NCBI GenBank assembly: GCA_027382625.1
Contig: JAJKFJ010020978.1
Location: 1 to 64,000, forward strand
DNA length: 64,000 nucleotides
Reading direction: 5' to 3'
DNA from: Tetmemena sp. SeJ-2015
Lineage: Eukaryota; Ciliophora; Spirotrichea; Sporadotrichida; Oxytrichidae
A model generated the notes under the pieces. That model ran no database searches and was not told where the DNA came from. It was given only the letters and a program-made list of their open reading frames with translations. Positions 58,777 through 64,000 of this stretch are shown piece by piece. Each line of letters starts with the position of its first letter. Position 1 is the first letter of the stretch. The translations under genes were made by a program, and so were the position numbers.

Positions 58777-61700
58777 ATGGCATCCAAACTTGCATCTACG
58801 ATGGGTTCGTAACAGCCAGGTGGAATGACTATCTCTCGAAGAGGCATGTCGGCCAAAGGAAGAGAGAAGGCAATCAAAGATCTCCAGCAAAGAAAAGCCG
58901 AAATGAACAACACACAAGCTGAAAGTCATTCATAATAATTATGATATATAAATCCCCAAGGAGGCACGATGAGCGGAGCAGGACAAACTGGAGCCGGTTA
59001 AACCAAAAATCTCCTCACAAAGAGGTTGAAGAAACCTGCATACATGCAATCTCTCAATGAAGCTGAGAAGGCAGAAAATTTCAAAATCATTGACAATATG
59101 TCTAAGATATACTCATTCATTTATTTATGAGCAAGAAAATCACGTTCTTAAAGAACCCAAGATACGCTGTTAACAAAGTTCCCATTCTAATGACTCAGGT
59201 ACGTTAATAAAGCTGCAACTCTTTTGAAAACTTCCAATTATTTCTCTAGCACAAGACTTAATAAGTTTAAACTATAGGCTGGACAAGGTTAAATAGCTGA
59301 TTAAAAGAATCCTTTCAGAGTGGAGCCACAAGTTGTGTAGTTTGTGGACTATTAGGTGAATGGAATATATGAGATACCTCTCAAAATAACCAATGCATCG
59401 CAAGTATGCAGAAGAATAAAGTTCATTCCTCCGACAACGTAAGCTTAGAAATTTCTTAAATAGTTCTTAGTGAAAACTTCACACTCAAAAATGTGAATTA
59501 AAAGCCAAAGAAACTGGAGATGTTGCACCAGGAATGATATTCTTATCAATTTTTAATTTTAAATGTCAGTTCTATTAACCATTTCCTTTTGTGCACCAAG
59601 CTTTGCAGATTTCAAGTGAATAAAACTCATTCAAAGTTCCTTTGAAAGCAAGGAGGGATCCTCCAGTCATAAATCTAGTCAATCCTCTTGATTGTCTCCA
59701 CTCTTGGATTGGAGAAACAATTAAATTATAAATTATAGATAAGTGATGTCAATAGGTAATATATAACTAAACGTCATATATCGTTGGTAATTTGCATTCA
59801 GATGTGTTAATACAGGAGGAGATGGAGGTTTTAAGTTCTTCTGTGAAAGTCATTTAAATTTAAGTGAGATGATTCCAAGCAAACTGATCCTGATACAATT
59901 CGAATTGGCTCCTTTACTCTATCTCCATCTGAGTTCTATTTGTTCTCTGGAAACGCGATTGATGTTTATGTGTCCTTTTCTCCTGAAAAGGAAGGCTAGT
60001 TAGAGGAAAACTTAATCCTTGCCTGCGACAATCAGACTTCTGAGTTTTACAAGTTGACTGGATATGGAGCGATGCTAGACTTGGACATTATCTCAGTTGA
60101 TGGTAGAGAAGTAGACTTCAAGAAGAATCCCTTCTCCACTCTCTTCTTCGAAAACACTAACCCAACCTCATCAACTAAAAGAACCTTCACCATTAAGAAC
60201 AACAGCCCTATTCTAGTGCCCTTCCATTGGTCGGTTTATAAGACTAAGAATACCAACAAAATCACACTTGCAGATGAAGATACTCACTATAAGGTAGAGC
60301 CAAGTTAAGGAAAGATTCAAGGCGGTTAAGTTATAGAGTTCACTATTCACTTTACACCTGAACATGCTGAGCCTTACTATGAGTTTGCAGATCTTATTGT
60401 TGATTAAAATATTTTTCCTATTCAAAGCGTGAGAAATCCACCTGAAGGCTTAAAACAGTTCGCAGCCAATAATCAAACCAAGTCTAGAATTCCCATGCCA
60501 ACTTACGTGGGATCTAATACCTAATTCTTGAGTATACCCTTGATTCAGTTCAACATGAGAGGTTAGGGAAATTCTTGCTAGGTCTAAATTGATCCACCTG
60601 TTGCTTTCTTTGAAGGAGACTTGTTCATAAATCACGAGTATACCCAAACTGTAAAACTAAAGAAAGACTACGAAGGATCAGTAAAGTATAAGCTTAAGAT
60701 GGAGGGGAAGAGCAAAAAATCATTTGAAGTCGATCTTAGAACGCAGGGATAATCGTTGAAATCTGCCTATAATGGAATCATAGAAGGCGAATTGAGAAGT
60801 GAAAATTTTTTAATTGAAATCGTGATTAAGAGCTCAGATAAAATGTAAGAGAGTAAATGGCTTATTTCTTCATAGAGGTCTAGGATGGAAAACTAAATAA
60901 TAAGCTTAATGTAGGGCAAATTTCAGAGGCCCTATTCTTAAAGTAACTGAGCCTATTCTAGAATATGGATTGGTCAAAGTCAACACTGTACAGAAATATA
61001 GAGTTCAGATAGAGAATACTTGCCCTATTCCCTCGGAGGTTATAATTAAGAACTCCAAGAATAAGAGGCTTAACTTTCAAACTTTGACATAATATGAGAA
61101 ATCCGACCAAATTGATGGAGATCCATCAGTGGGAGTTTCTAAAAGATACTTTATTACAAAGACCATCTTTCACTATTTCACCCTTCTCGAAATAGGATTT
61201 CATGCTTTCTCTTGAAGAAAAAACATGACTAAACTCTAAACAGAAACGTGATTGAGATGGAATAATTATGCAGGTGTTACTGAGGTAATAGACCAAGACA
61301 ATAAGAATGCTATTGTCCTTAAGAATTAGGAAAAGCTTAATTAAGCCAGATTTGAACCTGCAAGAGGAACTATTTTGCCCGGTTAAGAAGTGCATATTTA
61401 TTTCTCTGCAACAGTTTACATCGGTGGAAACATAAACGAGCTCTTCATTTGCAATATCGATGACCTTGAGATTCCTTTGGGCTTTGAATTACATGCAGAT
61501 GCTTTCGGATTGAATGTTTCTTATGAGACTACTGATGAAACCGTGGCTCCTCTGAATATGAGCGGCACAACTACAAGTTTCAACCCTAATAAAAGCCAAG
61601 CTTCTGGATTCGCTGGAGATGATTACCAGTCAGTCTCTTAAAATAAGAGAGTTGCTGGTTCAGGTGGAGCTATGGCTAAACTCTAGAAAGAGCTCCAAGG

Positions 61701-64000
61701 CAATTAACTGAAGATGATGACGTTCCCTACTTGTAAAATTAACAAGACTTCAACTCAGAAGTTCATTTTGAAAAATCTATCTGGCATTAAGACTCAATTC
61801 AAATTCTCATCAGTGATCTTTGAACCTCTTAGCCATGCTGCTCCAGTTCAGAAAAGTGAAGTGTAAAAGGCTCAAGAAGAATAGGAACGATTAATGAACG
61901 AGCAGCTATCTACATCATCTCCAAGCAAAAATGGAAATTTAAAACAGGAGGTAAGTAAATCAGATTTGCACCCTCTGCTAAATCTGGCTCGACAAGATTT
62001 GGGAAAAGTTTTGGGAAGGGAGTTGAGCCTGAGAAAAAGTGGACCAGAGCTATTCTATCAGATGAGCACGAGCAGAATCAAAAGTTATATTTACGAGGAG
62101 AAACTTTCACTTAGACTAAGAAACTTGAGAAAGAGCAAGGCTATTTCTTGTCAAATAACAAGGGAATTGCGATAGTATTCAATCCACAGCTTGGAGATCT
62201 TCCACCTCACTCTGAAGTACCTATCACAGTTACTATCTATAACAATGTTTGTGGAAAGTTTGATGACAAGATTATTTCAGAAATTAAAGGACTCCCACCT
62301 GTTGAATTCCCGATAAGTATCGCCATCTCTGGAAGCCCTGTTGTCATCCCTTTGAATCAAGTTGGTTTGAATTATGTAATATCTTATGTTAATTATATCA
62401 AAGCTCTTGAGCCTGAGGAAAGTCATGACTTTTTTAGTTCATTATATTTGAGGAAAGGATCTCTTGGCATCATATCTTTAAATCTGCTAGCAAACACAAT
62501 TAAGCCTAAGCTAACTATCGATAAGGTTTTATTAATTCGGTGATAATCACTTGAACTTCAATTATAATTTAGTTAACTCTAAAGCAGATCTTAACTTCAA
62601 CTTGAAAAAATAAAAGTTCATTAAATTTATTTAATGATTAATTTAATGTGAAGTATCCAAATAAAGAAACTGGAGATTAACTAAACTTTTTAGATTTCGA
62701 TGACTTCCTTACAGTTGTTACGGAAGAAAACTTATTCATATTATGAATGATAGAGGGATTGAATTATTGGAGATCGAGTAGACATGGCATTTAGATATAA
62801 AATTCTGTGAAAGAGACGAGGATGATTGAAATTTATAATTGTTGAGGACATTCCCATTCAAAGCTATAAGTGTGAAAGTGAAAAGGAGATTGAACTTGAA
62901 ATCTAATAAATATTAGCTCAGAGTGTGGTGAGTAAACATTATTTCATTTTACAAGATTTTATATCAATTTCTATAGCCTCAATTGTAATGATTAAAGGAT
63001 GGAACTCCCATGAGTTTCTAATGTGTGACATTTACGATGATATAGTTTCTAAAACATCCAATGGTAACACTATCAAGATAAATTCTATTTAAATAATTTT
63101 AGCTTTGAAATAAGGTTGCAACTTACATGAAAATTAATGAATGTGGATTTATTTCTTTTCTTAGAATATTTTGTTAATAAATTGTATTTATATAATTAAA
63201 GATTCTCTTTAAAATAAATTTAAAGATAGATAGACCATCTTAATGTGAGCATTCTTGAATCAATAAAGACTGAGTCTGTGGAGGAATACTTTGAGGTGAT
63301 AATTAAAGACTCAGACTCTCTGTTCTTCTAAGTATTGGCTGAGGTTTAAAAGCCAAGGATCACTCTAAACACAATTATCGATTGAGATGGGTAGAATCTA
63401 TGCAGCTATGTTACAAATTTTATAAAAATATTGAACTAAAGAATTACGGAAACTTACCCGCTATGTTCCATTGGGAGGAGAAAATTGAGTCTGATAGAAT
63501 TATTGCCAGATTTTATAGACAATTATCATATATCAAAAGTCTCTTAAAAGAGCAGCGTTGCTGTGGACAAAATTATTTAATGAGAATTACAAAATGGAAG
63601 TCCATTCAAGCCAGGAGGATAAATTTGAAGCATTTCAAAAGTTTTCTTCTGCAACTGGAGAAACCTTCATTCAAACTTTGCTAGAGGTATGCTTCATTTG
63701 GTTTGAATTATAAAACTATCCCTCCTACTCTGCCTATGCCCACTATAGTTTGCAATTCCTAGCCTATATAAAAGGAATTTAAGATCAAGAACACTGGAAT
63801 TAGATCAGTCCAAATAGAGTGGAAGATATTCGACACCAAAGATCTCGTCAATAAGGACACTGACTTATTCAATCTTTCAATAGCCAAGAACTTTAGTTAT
63901 GACAGAAAAGAAAACCCCCTTTCAAGTTTAACTTTGAAGCTCTTTCAGTCTTGAATTTATAAATTATGACTCTGCATTTGAAATTCAACCCAAAATTATG
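58777..64000 (+). CDS. ASH/MSP-repeat axonemal protein (HYDIN/DLEC1/CFAP-like), N-terminal part, runs off window
   Basis: Probable ciliary axoneme protein. ATG 58777 (M-A-S-K-L-A-S-T-M-G-S-Q-Q-P-G-G) starts a Gly/Gln-rich leader. Then come K-I-T-F-L-K-N-P-R-Y-A-V-N-K-V-P, V-Q-F-V-D-Y-Q-V-N-G-I-Y-E-I-P-L-K-I-T-N (first ASH-type strand pair, about 59330-59400) and repeated Ig-like segments: F-E-N-T-N-P-T-S-S-T-K-R-T-F-T-I-K-N, V-P-F-H-W-S-V-Y, C-P-I-P-S-E-V-I-I-K-N-S-K, L-E-I-P-L-G-F-E-L-H-A-D, P-S-V-P-style strands through 62345, and F-K-I-K-N-T-G-I-R-S-V-Q-I-E-W-K-I-F near 63780. GT..AG introns (for example 59200-59248) and IESs (for example pointer AAG near 59110-59140) interrupt it. A detached C-terminal segment of the same family lies at 54905-55487. 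Confidence 0.7.

Noticed and set aside
1..64000. Widespread in-frame TAA and TAG as evidence of pseudogenes
   Set aside because: They occur inside strongly conserved domains (carrier, kinase, MATE, TLDc, helicase) at positions suited to Gln, while those genes end at TGA. A ciliate code explains this.
1..64000. CRISPR arrays, rRNA, tRNA and telomeres
   Set aside because: No regularly spaced repeats, no recognisable rRNA core, no tRNA-like B-box in a folding context, and no telomeric repeat tract were seen by eye. A covariance search would settle tRNAs.

Overview
This window looks like germline (micronuclear) DNA of a spirotrich ciliate of the Oxytricha/Stylonychia kind. Three things seen in the sequence support this. 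First, reading frames are full of in-frame TAA and TAG, which must encode Gln, while genes end at TGA. Second, the genes are cut by short AT-rich blocks that lack GT..AG ends but are flanked by short direct repeats. Removing the block plus one repeat copy restores a conserved reading frame, which is how internal eliminated sequences (IESs) with pointers behave. Third, one gene is scrambled: the N-terminal half of a DEAH helicase lies downstream of its C-terminal half, and the two ends to be joined share a 15-bp repeat. True spliceosomal introns, about 27-76 nt with GT..TAG or GT..CAG ends, are also present. No telomeric C4A4/G4T4 repeats, rRNA, tRNA or CRISPR were seen.

Layout. 1-10.3 kb (+): a giant Cys-rich, EGF/LamG-like, GPS-bearing polycystin-like membrane protein. 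It is interrupted at 9.0-9.6 kb by a 615-bp foldback element whose 7-bp target duplication acts as a pointer. 10.6-13.6 kb (+): a lysine/glutamine-rich protein with unusual in-frame TGAs, followed in frame by a divergent PIWI/Argonaute gene (13.7-17.8 kb). 17.9-25.1 kb (-): an MFS-like membrane protein, an RCK (MAK/ICK/MOK) kinase with an N/Q/S-rich tail, and an SLC25 mitochondrial carrier. 25.7-33.0 kb (-): two unrecognised coiled-coil or acidic genes spread over many AT-rich gaps. 33.5-38.5 kb (+): a WD40 protein resembling ESC/EED of PRC2, and a multipass membrane protein with a long polar tail. 38.8-42 kb (-): a SAM-domain plus TKL kinase. 42.8-47.1 kb: two MATE transporters (-) flanking a TLDc-domain gene (+). 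47.3-54.7 kb: two convergent N/Q/S-rich disordered proteins. 54.9-64 kb (+): the C-terminal end of an ASH/MSP-type axonemal protein, the C-terminal helicase half, the N-terminal helicase half, and the N-terminal part of an ASH/MSP-type (HYDIN/DLEC1-like) protein running off the window.

The genes do not form one pathway. They are ordinary somatic genes in their germline arrangement. The PIWI and EED-like genes belong to families that guide DNA elimination in ciliates, so the window carries both substrates of that process and candidate (possibly decayed) parts of the machinery. Each CDS range below is the germline span including IESs and introns. Exact ends are uncertain wherever an IES boundary was not resolved.
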